From Seohaeicola_A nanhaiensis (GTDB taxonomy: Bacteria > Pseudomonadota > Alphaproteobacteria > Rhodobacterales > Rhodobacteraceae), in NCBI RefSeq assembly GCF_042654245.1, contig NZ_JBHSGI010000009.1:62001-126000 (forward strand): 64,000 bases of DNA, given 5' to 3'. The notes beneath the pieces were generated by a model that made no database searches, was not told where the DNA came from, and saw only the letters and a program-made list of their open reading frames with translations. Of the stretch, positions 1-9,110 are shown in pieces (within the stretch, counting starts at the first letter, position 1; each line of letters begins with the position of its first letter). Both the position numbers and the translations under genes were made by a program.

Positions 1-255
1 GGGCGACAGGTAGCTGGAGTGCGGGTCGAGCGAGGTGAGCATCCCGGCGATGGCGGCTTCGATCAGCTTGGACGGATCGACCTCTTCGACGTATTGGGCG
101 CGGATGCGTTCGAAGATATCGCCGAACAGGTCGAGCTGTTCGTAGACGTTCGAGTTCTTCGCGCTCTCCTGGGCCAGAAGCGGTCCGGCGATCTGAGTCG
201 TGGCGATTATGCCCGCCAGCGATCCGCCCAGCGCGGCCATCACGAATTTTCTCAT
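1..255 (-). CDS. ctpA: S41-family C-terminal processing peptidase, N-terminal part
   Basis: Only the first 85 codons are inside the window; the gene runs off the left edge. The start at 255 gives MRKFVMAALGGSLAGII, a signal peptide or membrane anchor ending near LLAQ. It is followed by the region of S41 peptidases around residues 40-80 (YEQLDLFGDIFERIRAQYVE, then LTSLDPHSSYL). Members are periplasmic serine/lysine proteases that trim or degrade envelope proteins. The PDZ and catalytic domains lie outside the window, so activity cannot be judged. It follows envC with a 6-base gap in the order gpmI-envC-ctpA, so co-transcription is likely. Confidence 0.85.
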   Translation of the reverse strand, partial: MRKFVMAALGGSLAGIIATTQIAGPLLAQESAKNSNVYEQLDLFGDIFERIRAQYVEEVDPSKLIEAAIAGMLTSLDPHSSYLSP

Positions 256-261
256 GTTCTG

Positions 262-1401
262 TTATCCATCCTTGTCGGTTTGGAACCACGTCTCCGGATC
301 CACCGGGGCGCCACCCTGTCTGACCTCAATATAGAGCGTTTCTGAATGATCAGTTCCAGTGCCATCACTGCTTAGTGACAGAATCGCTCCGTTTTCGGGC
401 GTCTGGCCGCCCATCAGCCCCACCGGGGAGCCGGCGGGGACCACTTCGCCGGCTTCGCCGAAGACTTCGGCGAGGCCGGAAAAGACGAACAGCGTATCGC
501 GCTGCGGTTCGAGAATCACCACGTTGCCAAGGTCGAGCAGCGGCCCGCGATAGCGGATCGTGGCGGCCGTGGGCGAGGTGACGAGCGCGCGGGGCCGGGT
601 CGCGACGATCATGCCCGCGCGGCGGATCCCGGCGGCGTCGGCCTGGCGCGCGCGGTGCAGCAGCACGCCCTGCACCGGCAGGGGCAGCGCGCCCTTGTCG
701 GCGCTGATGTCGGCCTCGGTCTCGGGGATCGGCGTGTCGGCCATTTCGGACAGGCCGCTGGCGAAGGCGTCGAGCGTTTCGGTCGACCCCAGCAGGATCG
801 CGGTGCGCACCGGATCCTCGGTGAAGCGGCGCGGCAGGTCGGTGCGTTCGGCCACCGCCTGGCTGAGATTGGTGCGCGCCTGCTGGATGCCGGCGAGCGC
901 GGATTGCAATGTGTCGGCGGCATTGGCCTGGAGCGTGCGCAGGGTGCGCACCTCTTCGACATCGCGGCGCAGCTCGGCGGCCTGGGCGTTCAGACCCGGC
1001 GTCACATCGGCCAGCATCATCGCCGAGCGGGCGCTGCCGAGCGGGCCGGAGGGGTGCAGCAGCAGCACGGGCGGCGGCGCGGTTTCGATCACCTGCAGCA
1101 CGCCGATCAGTCGGGCGACATCCTGTTCGCGGGCGGCGAGGCGGCGGCTGAGCGTGGCTTCGCGGGTGGCGGCGCGGCGCATGCCTTCGCGCATCGCGGC
1201 CAGCCCGGCCTCGTAGGCCTGAACCGTTTCGGTCAGGGCGCGCACCCGGTCGCGGGCGGTGGCGGCGGCGTCGAGCGACTGCGCAGCGCGTTCGAGCTGG
1301 CGCGCGGCGGCGCTGGCGGCCTTGCCCGGGTCGTCCTGCGCCGCGGCCGCGCCGGTGGCGAACAGAGCAATCGCGAGGGCGAGGACCGGGCGCAGCATCA
1401 T
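262..1401 (-). CDS. envC: EnvC-like murein hydrolase activator, degenerate LytM domain
   Basis: 379 residues. A signal peptide (cleavage near AAAAQ, residues 19-22) precedes a long charged, Ala/Arg-rich region (about 25-230) expected to form coiled coil. A C-terminal LytM/M23-like domain follows (about 265-375), ending with the LYIEVRQGG strand typical of the family. The zinc-binding HxxxD and HxH signatures of active M23 peptidases are not visible, as in EnvC, which activates amidases rather than cutting peptidoglycan itself. The start overlaps the stop of gpmI by ATGA, so translation is coupled. Expected role: periplasmic activation of amidases for daughter-cell separation. The family call is firm; the amidase partner is unknown. 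Confidence 0.85.
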   Translation of the reverse strand: MMLRPVLALAIALFATGAAAAQDDPGKAASAAARQLERAAQSLDAAATARDRVRALTETVQAYEAGLAAMREGMRRAATREATLSRRLAAREQDVARLIGVLQVIETAPPPVLLLHPSGPLGSARSAMMLADVTPGLNAQAAELRRDVEEVRTLRTLQANAADTLQSALAGIQQARTNLSQAVAERTDLPRRFTEDPVRTAILLGSTETLDAFASGLSEMADTPIPETEADISADKGALPLPVQGVLLHRARQADAAGIRRAGMIVATRPRALVTSPTAATIRYRGPLLDLGNVVILEPQRDTLFVFSGLAEVFGEAGEVVPAGSPVGLMGGQTPENGAILSLSSDGTGTDHSETLYIEVRQGGAPVDPETWFQTDKDG

Positions 1402-2915
1402 GCCAGCAGGCTTTCCCCGGTCATCTCGGGCGGCTTGGGCAGGCCCATCAGGGCCAGAAGCGTCGGCGCCAGATCGGCGAGGCGGCCGTTGCGCAGGGTG
1501 GCCCCCGCCGGGCCGCCGACCAGCGCGACGGGCACGAGGTTGGTGGTATGGGCGGTGTGCGGCCCGCCGGTTTCCGGGTCGATCATCAGTTCGGAATTGC
1601 CGTGGTCGGCGGTGACGATCATCACGCCCCCGGCCTTGTTCAGAGCCTGAACCACCCTTGCCAGACCCTGATCCACCGCCTCGCAGGCCTTGATCGTTGC
1701 GGCGAGGCTTCCGGTGTGGCCGACCATGTCGGGGTTGGCGTAGTTGGTCACGATCAGGTCGTAGCCGGCCTCGATCGCCTCGACGAACTTGTCGGTGACT
1801 TCGGCGGCCGACATCTCGGGTTTGAGGTCATAGGTGGCGACCTTGGGCGAGGGCGGCATGTGGCGGTCTTCGCCTTCCTCGGGCACTTCCTGACCGCCGT
1901 TGAGGAAGAAGGTCACGTGCGGGTATTTCTCGGTTTCGGCCAGGCGGAACTGGCGTTTGCCCTGTTTGGAGACCCATGCACCCAGGGTGTTCACGATCTT
2001 GCTCTTGGGGAAGGCCGTGGTCATGAATGTCTCGTGCGCGTCGGAATAGGGCGACATGCCGAGCAGGCCGGCCCATTTCGGGCGCGGGCCGGTGTCGAAG
2101 CTGTCGAAACCCGGTGCGCCGAAGGCGGCCATGATCTCGCGCGCGCGGTCCGAGCGGAAGTTGAGGCAGAAGACGCCATCGCCGTCGCGGGCCCCGGCAT
2201 AGTCGCCGATGATCGTGGGGGCGGTGAATTCGTCGCTTTCGCCGCGGGCGACGGCGCCTTCCATCGCTTCGGCGGCGGTGGCGGTCTGGTATTCGCCCTG
2301 GCCCTTGACGATGGCGTCATAGGCCTTGGCGATCCGTTCCCACCGGTTGTCGCGGTCGAGCGCCCAGTAGCGGCCGATCACGGTGACGATCTTCGCACCT
2401 TCGGGCAGGCGCTGTTCCAGTTCGGCGACATAGCGGGTGGCGGAGCCCGGCACCACGTCGCGCCCGTCGGTGATTGCATGGACCAGAACGGGGACGCCCG
2501 CGCGGGTCAGCATTTCGGCCGCCGCGATGGTGTGGTTCATGGTGCCATGCACGCCGCCGTTGGAGGCGAGGCCGAAGAGATGCGCCGCGCCGCCGCTGGC
2601 CTTGATCGCCTCGGCGAAGGCGACGAGGCGGGGGTTGGTGAAAAAGCTGCCGTCCTCGATCGCGAGGTCGATCTGGCCGAGATCCATCGCCACCACGCGG
2701 CCGGCGCCGATATTGGTGTGCCCGACCTCGGAGTTGCCCATCTGTCCGCGCGGCAGGCCGACATCGGGGCCATGCGTCACCAGCGTGGCATGCGGGCCCT
2801 GCATGATCGCGTCATAGGTCGGGGTATGGGCGAGATAGGGCGCGTTGGCTGCGGTAGCATCCGACAGGCCCCAGCCGTCGAGGATGCAAAGGACCACCGG
2901 TTTCGGGGCGCTCAT
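1398..2915 (-). CDS. gpmI: 2,3-bisphosphoglycerate-independent phosphoglycerate mutase
   Basis: 505 residues from the preferred start at 2915 (MSAPKPVVLCILDGWG). An in-frame ATG at 2933 would add six residues, but a GGAG lies nine bases before 2915 and inside those extra codons, so the inner start is chosen. It interconverts 3- and 2-phosphoglycerate in cytosolic glycolysis/gluconeogenesis using two Mn ions and a phosphoserine intermediate. The nucleophile serine is in GNSEVGHTN (about residue 60), the metal-binding DGW motif is at the N-terminus, and TADHGNSE and HTAHTTN carry C-terminal metal ligands. Full length for the family. First gene of the gpmI-envC-ctpA run. Confidence 0.95.
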   Translation of the reverse strand: MSAPKPVVLCILDGWGLSDATAANAPYLAHTPTYDAIMQGPHATLVTHGPDVGLPRGQMGNSEVGHTNIGAGRVVAMDLGQIDLAIEDGSFFTNPRLVAFAEAIKASGGAAHLFGLASNGGVHGTMNHTIAAAEMLTRAGVPVLVHAITDGRDVVPGSATRYVAELEQRLPEGAKIVTVIGRYWALDRDNRWERIAKAYDAIVKGQGEYQTATAAEAMEGAVARGESDEFTAPTIIGDYAGARDGDGVFCLNFRSDRAREIMAAFGAPGFDSFDTGPRPKWAGLLGMSPYSDAHETFMTTAFPKSKIVNTLGAWVSKQGKRQFRLAETEKYPHVTFFLNGGQEVPEEGEDRHMPPSPKVATYDLKPEMSAAEVTDKFVEAIEAGYDLIVTNYANPDMVGHTGSLAATIKACEAVDQGLARVVQALNKAGGVMIVTADHGNSELMIDPETGGPHTAHTTNLVPVALVGGPAGATLRNGRLADLAPTLLALMGLPKPPEMTGESLLA

Positions 2916-3066
2916 GGTTGCGGTCTCCGCCATTGTCTGCTCGCGGGCGTTCTAGCCCTTTGGGCCGGTCGGGGAAACCCCTGCCATTGCCGCAGGTCGC
3001 GGGCCGGTTTGCCGCGCCTTCGGCTTTGGCCTAGGGTGCGGCGCAATTCCGACAGGAGGCTGACCG

Positions 3067-3795
3067 ATGGCTCACAGTTATGTAATCTGCGGCACCCCGC
3101 GCAGCGGCAGCACGCTGTTGTGCGGCCTGCTGGCCGATGCCGGGGCGGGCGCGCCGGATTCCTTCTTTCGCCGGCAGTCGGTGGGCGACTGGGCGGAAGA
3201 GTGGGGGCTGACCCCGGGAGCGGACGGGTTCGAGCGGGACTATGTCGATGCGGCGATCCGGGAGGGCAAGGGCGGCACGGAGGTCTTCGGGCTGCGGCTG
3301 ATGCGGGAGAACCTGGAGGAGATGCTGGAGCTGCTCGACAGGCTCTACCCGGGGCATCCGACGGGGCGGGGACGGATCGAGGCGGCCTTCGGGCCGACGC
3401 TGTTCCTGCATCTGTCGCGGCGGGACAGGGTGGCGCAGGCGATTTCGCGGGTGAAGGCCGAGCAGACCGGGCTGTGGCACATCGCGCCGGACGGGCGCGA
3501 GGTGGAGCGGCTGGCCCCGCCGGCCGAGCCGCGTTACGACTTCGCGCGGATCCGGGCGGAGGTGGACAAGCTGGAGCGGTTCGGCGCGGCCTGGGAGGAG
3601 TGGTTCGCGGCGGAGGGGATCGCGCCGCTGCGGCTGGTCTACGAGGACTTTTCGGCCGATCCGGGGGCGGCGATGGCCCGCATCTGCGCGGCACTGGGCC
3701 TGCCCGCGCCCGGGGAGCTGCGCCCCGGTGTGGCGCGGCTGTCGGATGCGGTGAGCGCGGAATGGGCGCGGCGGTACCGGGCCGAGGCCGGCTGA
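3067..3795 (+). CDS. Stf0-type sulfotransferase
   Basis: 242 residues; the start follows AGGAGG by seven bases. The N-terminal TPRSGSTLLCGLL (about residues 10-22) is the 5'-phosphosulfate-binding loop of PAPS-dependent sulfotransferases in the Stf0 form. A second conserved region, LFLHLSRRDRVAQAISRVKAEQ (about 113-134), matches the 3'-phosphate-binding segment, and VYEDFSADP (about 193) is also typical of Stf0. It would transfer sulfate from PAPS to a hydroxyl of a sugar or lipid; mycobacterial Stf0 sulfates trehalose, but the substrate here cannot be read. Gpm genes and imuB face other ways, so it appears monocistronic. Confidence 0.85.
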   Translation: MAHSYVICGTPRSGSTLLCGLLADAGAGAPDSFFRRQSVGDWAEEWGLTPGADGFERDYVDAAIREGKGGTEVFGLRLMRENLEEMLELLDRLYPGHPTGRGRIEAAFGPTLFLHLSRRDRVAQAISRVKAEQTGLWHIAPDGREVERLAPPAEPRYDFARIRAEVDKLERFGAAWEEWFAAEGIAPLRLVYEDFSADPGAAMARICAALGLPAPGELRPGVARLSDAVSAEWARRYRAEAG

Positions 3796-3799
3796 GCGG

Positions 3800-5440
3800 T
3801 CAGGCGAAGCTGCCCTGGCAGAACCAGCCGGGCGAGAGCGCCGCGCCGTGGGCGTAGAACAGCCAGAGCCGCGCGCCCTCGGCCGTGGTGACAACCCAGT
3901 AGTCGCGCAGGCCGCTGCGCCATTCGGGGTCGTCGAGCCACCATTCGGGGGCGATGCGTTCGGGGCCGCGCGCCTCGGCCAGGTGCCAGAGGCGCCCGCG
4001 CCAGCGGAATTCGGCGGGCACCTCGGGGCGTTCGGGCGCCTGCACCATCTCGGGGCGGCAGAGCGTCAGGGGCCGGGGCGCGGGCGGCGGCGGCCAGTCG
4101 CGCGCCGGTTCCGACCATGCGGCGGCCAGCGTCTTGGAGGTCTTTTCGGGGATATGGGTGTCGACCGGATGGCGGCGGGTGATCGCCTCGAGCCCGATGC
4201 GCACGCCCAGCCGGCCGACCAGATCGTCGAGCGTCGGACGTTCGGCGGCGGGGCGTCCGGGGTGGAACATGCCATCGGTGCCGCGCTTGTCCAGCGGTTC
4301 GGTGACCACCGCCGTCAGCCGCAACATGTCGATGCCGTAGCCGGAGTCGATGTCGGCGACTTTCAGCTCTAACAAGGGCCTCATGCGGGTGATGTCGTGG
4401 CCCGGCGCGGCGAGGCCGACCGTGACTACCTCGGGCGGCTGGTCGATGCGATGCGCCTCCAGCCGCAGGCTGCGGGCGCCGCGCCCCCGCTCTTCCAGCC
4501 GGGCGCAGAGGTGGGGCAGCAGGCGGTCGAGCGCGGCCATCAGATCGTCGGTCAGGCCGATGGGTTCGGGCAGGCGCAGGCTGACCGCGAAGGGATCGGG
4601 CGGCGGGGCGGGCGAGATCGGCTCGGCCACATGGCCCATGGCCTGGTCGAGCCGCAGCACGAGGCCGGTGCCAAAGCGGCGGGCCAGCCCCTCGCGCGGC
4701 TGGCCGAGCAGGTCGCCGATGCGGCGCAGGCCAAGGCGGGCAAGCTGGGCGGTGATCTTCGGGTCGATCCGCAGCGCCGCCACCGGCAGCGGGCTGAGCG
4801 CGCTGTAGGTGCGGCCGGGCGGCGCGATGCGGGCGAGATGATCGGGCACCGCCACCCGCTGCGGCGCGGTTCCGCCGCGCGTCCAGTGCCGTTTGGCGGC
4901 GCGCGAGCGGGTCGCCCGCGCCTCCTGGTCGATGCTGTCGCCGCTGCGCGCCACCGCCACCGGCTGGCCGGCGTAGCGGGCAAGCGCCCAGGCGGCGCCC
5001 TTGGTGTCGGCGATGCCGCTCGTCACCGTGAGGCCCATGCCGGCGCAGTCGGAGTCGACCGCCGCCATCACCGCCGCCTCGCCGCCGAAGAGATGGGCGC
5101 ATCCGGTGAGGTCGATGGCCAGCGCGTCGGGCGGCTCTTCCGCCACGGCGGGGCTGAACTTGCCCGCCCAGCGCCGGAGCCGGGCGAGAAAGGCAGCCTC
5201 GGCCAGCGGGTCCGCGGACTGGGTGACGAGGCCCTGGCAGAGCGCATTGGCCTCGCCCAGGGTCTGGCCCACGCGCAGCCCGGCGGCCAGACCGGCGCCG
5301 TTCAGCGAGGTGATGACCTGGGTGTTCGACTGCGGGGCCACCACCGCCAGCGGGCCTTGGACGGCAAGGTTGCGGGCGCGAATCAGCCGTTCGGCCGCAA
5401 GGCACGGAAACCACAGGGAAAGGATGCGTCTGTCGGGCAT
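3800..5440 (-). CDS. imuB: ImuB-like Y-family polymerase homolog
   Basis: 546 residues from ATG at 5440 (MPDRRILSLWFPCLAAERL). A GTG further up at 5473 would put a LexA box inside the coding region and is rejected. The N-terminal half (about 1-330) is a DinB/Y-family fold with a thumb/helix-hairpin-like segment near LRRIGDLLGQP. The acidic catalytic residues of active Y-family polymerases are not evident (SLWFPCLAAERL at the first site), as in ImuB. The C-terminal half (about 340-546) is the Pro-rich tail that in ImuB contacts the beta clamp, ImuA and DnaE2. No imuA or dnaE2 is adjacent; neighbours are stf0 and trpA. Role inferred: SOS-induced translesion mutagenesis. Confidence 0.88.
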   Translation of the reverse strand: MPDRRILSLWFPCLAAERLIRARNLAVQGPLAVVAPQSNTQVITSLNGAGLAAGLRVGQTLGEANALCQGLVTQSADPLAEAAFLARLRRWAGKFSPAVAEEPPDALAIDLTGCAHLFGGEAAVMAAVDSDCAGMGLTVTSGIADTKGAAWALARYAGQPVAVARSGDSIDQEARATRSRAAKRHWTRGGTAPQRVAVPDHLARIAPPGRTYSALSPLPVAALRIDPKITAQLARLGLRRIGDLLGQPREGLARRFGTGLVLRLDQAMGHVAEPISPAPPPDPFAVSLRLPEPIGLTDDLMAALDRLLPHLCARLEERGRGARSLRLEAHRIDQPPEVVTVGLAAPGHDITRMRPLLELKVADIDSGYGIDMLRLTAVVTEPLDKRGTDGMFHPGRPAAERPTLDDLVGRLGVRIGLEAITRRHPVDTHIPEKTSKTLAAAWSEPARDWPPPPAPRPLTLCRPEMVQAPERPEVPAEFRWRGRLWHLAEARGPERIAPEWWLDDPEWRSGLRDYWVVTTAEGARLWLFYAHGAALSPGWFCQGSFA

Positions 5441-5449
5441 GAGTCGGAT

Positions 5450-5464
5450 GTTCTTGTTTTGTTC
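5450..5464 (-). promoter_or_regulatory. LexA/SOS box upstream of imuB
   Basis: The plus-strand bases read GTTC-TTGTTTT-GTTC, a perfect match to the alphaproteobacterial LexA operator GTTC-N7-GTTC (GAAC-N7-GAAC on the gene's strand). It ends nine bases before the imuB ATG, so a bound repressor would cover the initiation region and any promoter overlapping it. No good Shine-Dalgarno is visible between box and start. Confidence 0.85.
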
Positions 5465-5548
5465 AAGATACACCGGCCGCGATGGACGAGTCGAGCGGCG
5501 GCGCGCGGCCGTCCTGCGGGAACGTTCAGAGAGGCTTTACCCCCCGGC

Positions 5549-6340
5549 TCAGGCCGAGTGGGCGCCGTCGGCGAGGGAGCGGACGAAGTCCAGGATTTCG
5601 GGCACCGGTTTGCCGGCCTCGATCTGGGCGACGATGGCCGAGCCGACCACGGTGCCGTCGGCCACGCCGGCGATGGCGCGGGCGGTGTCGGGGGTCTTGA
5701 CGCCAAAGCCGACGATCACGGGCAGGTCGCTTACCGCCTTGATGCGGGCGACCTCGGGGCCGACATCGGCCGCCTGTGCCTCGGCCGCGCCGGTGATGCC
5801 GGTGATCGAGACGTAATAGACGAAGCCCGAGGTGTTCTGCATCACGCGCGGCAGGCGTTCGTCGTCGGTGGTGGGCGTGGCGAGGCGGATGAAGTTCAGC
5901 CCGGCCTTCTGGGCCGGGATGCAGAGTTCGTCATCCTCTTCGGGGGGCAGGTCGACCACGATCAGCCCGTCGATGCCGGCATCAGTGGCCTGCTTGAGGA
6001 AGGTTTCGACCCCGCGGGAATAGATCGGGTTGTAATAGCCCATCATCACGATGGGGGTCTTCTGGTCGGTCACGCGGAAGGCCCGGGCGAGGCCCAGGGT
6101 CTTGTCGAGCGTCATGCCGCCGGCAAGCGCGCGCTGGCCTGCCAGCTGGATCGTCGGGCCGTCGGCCATCGGGTCGGTGAAGGGCACGCCCAGTTCGATG
6201 ATGTCGACGCCGGCGCCGGGCAGGCCCTTGACCAGTTCCAGCGAGGTGTCGAAGTCCGGATCTCCCGCCATCACATAGGCCACGAAGGCCTTGCGCTTTT
6301 GCGACTTGAGTTCGTGAAAGCGGGCGTCGATGCGGCTCAT
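5549..6340 (-). CDS. trpA: tryptophan synthase alpha subunit
   Basis: 263 residues from ATG at 6340 (MSRIDARFHELKSQKRKAF), with AAGGA ten bases upstream; an in-frame ATG at 6379 would add 13 residues without a site. TrpA cleaves indole-3-glycerol phosphate to indole and glyceraldehyde-3-phosphate in the cytosolic alpha2beta2 complex. The catalytic glutamate is in IIELGVPFTDP and the catalytic aspartate in PMADGPTIQ; the phosphate-binding GFGVKTPD and GSAIV segments are present. trpB is not in this window, so trpA is separated from its partner here. Confidence 0.96.
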   Translation of the reverse strand: MSRIDARFHELKSQKRKAFVAYVMAGDPDFDTSLELVKGLPGAGVDIIELGVPFTDPMADGPTIQLAGQRALAGGMTLDKTLGLARAFRVTDQKTPIVMMGYYNPIYSRGVETFLKQATDAGIDGLIVVDLPPEEDDELCIPAQKAGLNFIRLATPTTDDERLPRVMQNTSGFVYYVSITGITGAAEAQAADVGPEVARIKAVSDLPVIVGFGVKTPDTARAIAGVADGTVVGSAIVAQIEAGKPVPEILDFVRSLADGAHSA

Positions 6341-6426
6341 GCTGCGGGTGTCCTTCGGTTGTTCCGACTGCCATGCCAAATGTGCCCGTGGAAATCAATG
6401 CGCCACGTTTGGGGGACGGGTCGCCC

Positions 6427-7128
6427 TCAGCTCCAGTGGACGTCGCCGAGGAAGATGTAGCCGGCGCCGTAGATCGTCTTGATCAGGCGCGGGTTCTTGG
6501 GGTCTTCGCGCAGTTTGGTGCGCAGGCGCGAGATGCGCACGTCCATCGCGCGGTCAAAGCTTTCGCCCGCCGCGCCGCCGAGGGTTTCCTGCATCTGCTG
6601 GCGGCTGATGAGACGTTTGGGACTTTCCAGGAAGAGGCGCAGCACCTCGCCCTCGGCATGGCTGAAGGGAGTTTCGGCGCCGCTGTCGTCTTCGAGCGCG
6701 TAGCGGTCGAAATGGGCGGTCCAGCCGTTGAAGCGGGCGGTGTTGCCGGTCGGGTGCACCGGGCGGGAGGAACGGATGCGGGCGCGGACGCGGGCCACGA
6801 CCTCGGCCGGTTCGAAGGGTTTGGTGATATAGTCGTCGGCCCCGAGCTCCAGGCCGGTGATGCGGTCCTGCACCTGCGCGCGGCCCGAGATGATGATGAC
6901 CGCCGCGCCGCGTTCGAGCGCGAGGCGGTGCACCAGGGCGAGACCGTCGGAGCCGGGCAGCGAGAGGTCGACCAGGCAGACATCGGGGGCGACGTGGTTC
7001 AGCGCGGCCTCGAATTCGCGGGCGCGGGCGAAGGACTGGGTGCGGAAGCCGGCCTCTTCCAGCACCTCGGTGAGCATCTGGCGGATGTCGGCATCGTCGT
7101 CGAGGATGGTCACAAGCGGTGCGGTCAT
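6427..7128 (-). CDS. OmpR-family response regulator
   Basis: 233 residues. The receiver domain (about 1-120) has the acidic pocket DDD at 10-12, phospho-acceptor Asp54 in CLVDLSLPG, the switch Ser in IIISGR and the TKPF lysine. A winged-helix OmpR/PhoB DNA-binding domain (about 135-230) ends RLIKTIYGAGYIFLG. It overlaps the hybrid kinase gene by four bases (7125-7128), so the two are a translationally coupled two-component pair. The divergent neighbour is the acyl-CoA ligase/ABC importer cluster, which is its most likely target by position. Confidence 0.93.
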   Translation of the reverse strand: MTAPLVTILDDDADIRQMLTEVLEEAGFRTQSFARAREFEAALNHVAPDVCLVDLSLPGSDGLALVHRLALERGAAVIIISGRAQVQDRITGLELGADDYITKPFEPAEVVARVRARIRSSRPVHPTGNTARFNGWTAHFDRYALEDDSGAETPFSHAEGEVLRLFLESPKRLISRQQMQETLGGAAGESFDRAMDVRISRLRTKLREDPKNPRLIKTIYGAGYIFLGDVHWS

Positions 7129-9029
7129 TCGGCGGCCTTGGGACGGAGCAGCGCCGCGAGCTGTTCGGCGGCGAAGGGTTTCTTGAGCACCGGCACGCGG
7201 GCGCGCGCGGCGCGGTGCAGCGGATCGGAAGACGGCAGCGAGGTCATCAGCACGCAGGGCAGCCCGGTGCCCTGCACCCGGTCGAGCAGGTCGAGACCGG
7301 TGCCGGAGCCGGCGAGCTGGATGTCGGAGAGGACGAAGGCGATGTCGGGAATGTCGGCGGCGAGCGCCGCCGCCTCGTCGGCCGACGTGGCCTCGATCAC
7401 GGAGAATCCGAGGCCGACCAGCATGTCGCGGAACATGGCGCGCAGGTCTTCGCTGTCCTCGACCAGCAGGGCCAGGCCGCCGGTGCCCGCCGGGGCGGCG
7501 CGGTAGGGCAGGCGCAGCGTGACGCTGGCCCCGCCGGCGGTATTGTTGGCGAGGCGCAGGTCGCCGCCGGCCATCTTGACCATGTCGTAGACCATGGGCA
7601 GGCCGAGGCCCGAGCCTTCGCCGCCCTTGGTGGTGAAGAAGGGTTCGGTCGCGCGGGCCAGCGCCTCGGGCGAGAAGCCGGGGCCGGTGTCGGAGACGGT
7701 GAGGTCGAGCCAGGTCTGGCCGACCGCATTGGCGCTGATCGTGATCAGGCCGGAGGTGCCGCAGGCGTCGCGGGCGTTCAGGATCAGGTTCAGCAGCGCA
7801 TCCTGCAGGATGCCGGGGTCGAGCATCAGGGGGGTGTCCGGCGCGGTGTCGACGATCGACAGGCCCATGTCGCGCGGCAGGCTGGGGGTGGCCAGCAGCG
7901 TCAGGTCGGAGAGCAGCGCGTGGATGTCGGTGGGCTGCGGGCGCAGCGTGCGGTTGCCGGTCATGTCGGCGATGCGGTTCAGCAGGCGGCCGCCACGGCG
8001 GGCGGTGGTCAGCGTTGCCTCGATCAGCGCGGCGGGTTCGGGGCCGAGGTCCATCTTGGCGAGCTTGGACTGCATCCCGAGGATGATGGTCAGCAGGTTC
8101 GAGAAGTCATGGGCGAGGCCGTTGGTCAGCTGCGCGGCCATCGCCCGGCGGCGGGTCTGTTGCAGGGCGGCGCGGGCCTGGGTTTCCTCGGTGACGTCCA
8201 TCGAGAGGATGAAGACGCCCGCCGCGCCATCGGGCGTCAGCGCCACCCGGATGCGGCGCGAGGCGGTGTTTTCGGTGAACTCGAACGTCGCGCTGCCGCC
8301 GTTGTAGGCCATCTCGAGATGCGGCGCGATGCGGCTGAAGTTGACCGGGCCGAGCACCTCGTCGATGGGGCGGCCGACGATGTCGGAGGGGCAGCCGGGG
8401 ATGACCGAGGAGAGGCGGCGGTTGGAATAGACATAGCGCCCGCCGGCATCGACGTGGGAAATGTGGGCCGGCATCATCTCGGCGGTGACGCGGGCGCGGG
8501 CCTCGAGTTCGGTCAGGTAGCGCTTGGCCTCCTGAAGCGCTGAGTTGGTCGCGGCCAGTTCGCGGTTGGTGGCCGAGAGTTCGTCGGTATGGGCGAGCAG
8601 CTGGTCGGAGAGTTCCTCCGAGCGGATGCGCAGCAGCGTCTCGATCCGCTTGGTGCGGGTGATGTCGGTGTAGACGGTGATCCAGCCGCCCTCGGGCAGC
8701 GGCGAGCCTTCGACCGAGATGGTACGGCCGTTGGCGCGGGTGCGCTCCATGTAGTGCGGCTCGAAGGCCATCGCCTGTTTCACCCGGTTGAGCACGAAGC
8801 TTTCGATATCGTCGACCGGGCCGTAATCGCCGGTTTCGGCGAGATGGCGGATGGTGTCCTCGAAATGCGCGCCGGGGGTGACGAGCGACTGGGGCAGGTC
8901 GAACATGGTGCGGAAGGGGCGGTTGCAGATCACCAGCCGCAGATCGCGGTCGTAGATCGAGAGCGCCTGACCGATCAGGTTCAGCCCCGAGGTCATCATG
9001 CCTTGTTTCTGCCGTTCGCCGATTGCCAC
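7125..9029 (-). CDS. PAS-domain hybrid histidine kinase
   Basis: 634 residues from GTG at 9029 (VAIGERQKQ), chosen because GAGGG lies five bases upstream; ATGs at 8999 and 9116 are alternatives. Order: a PAS_7-like domain (about 15-120), a coiled-coil linker with SATNRELAATNSALQEAK, a second PAS domain (about 180-285), and HisKA with the phospho-His in GLAHDFSNLL (about 306). A HATPase with NLILNARDAC, DTGPGF and GSGLGLPMVYDMV follows, then a C-terminal receiver with Asp in VLSDIQLAG (about 569). No transmembrane segment, so sensing is cytosolic. The receiver allows phosphorelay or autoregulation with the adjacent OmpR-type regulator. Confidence 0.9.
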   Translation of the reverse strand: MAIGERQKQGMMTSGLNLIGQALSIYDRDLRLVICNRPFRTMFDLPQSLVTPGAHFEDTIRHLAETGDYGPVDDIESFVLNRVKQAMAFEPHYMERTRANGRTISVEGSPLPEGGWITVYTDITRTKRIETLLRIRSEELSDQLLAHTDELSATNRELAATNSALQEAKRYLTELEARARVTAEMMPAHISHVDAGGRYVYSNRRLSSVIPGCPSDIVGRPIDEVLGPVNFSRIAPHLEMAYNGGSATFEFTENTASRRIRVALTPDGAAGVFILSMDVTEETQARAALQQTRRRAMAAQLTNGLAHDFSNLLTIILGMQSKLAKMDLGPEPAALIEATLTTARRGGRLLNRIADMTGNRTLRPQPTDIHALLSDLTLLATPSLPRDMGLSIVDTAPDTPLMLDPGILQDALLNLILNARDACGTSGLITISANAVGQTWLDLTVSDTGPGFSPEALARATEPFFTTKGGEGSGLGLPMVYDMVKMAGGDLRLANNTAGGASVTLRLPYRAAPAGTGGLALLVEDSEDLRAMFRDMLVGLGFSVIEATSADEAAALAADIPDIAFVLSDIQLAGSGTGLDLLDRVQGTGLPCVLMTSLPSSDPLHRAARARVPVLKKPFAAEQLAALLRPKAAE

Positions 9030-9110
9030 GCCGCCCTCGCTGTTGGTCGCCCCTGTTCTTAGCGCCGGGAGTGGCCCCCTGTCGATCACCTGACGATCCG
9101 GGGCGCGCTG

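Noticed and set aside
5471..5473. GTG start for imuB at 5473
   Set aside because: It would place the LexA box in the coding sequence and add MYLEQNKNIRL before the conserved N-terminus; the ATG at 5440 fits the family.
1548..6460. Long plus-strand open frames opposite gpmI, imuB and trpA
   Set aside because: All lie antisense to genes with firm motifs; their Gly/Arg/Ala-rich translations show no family features.
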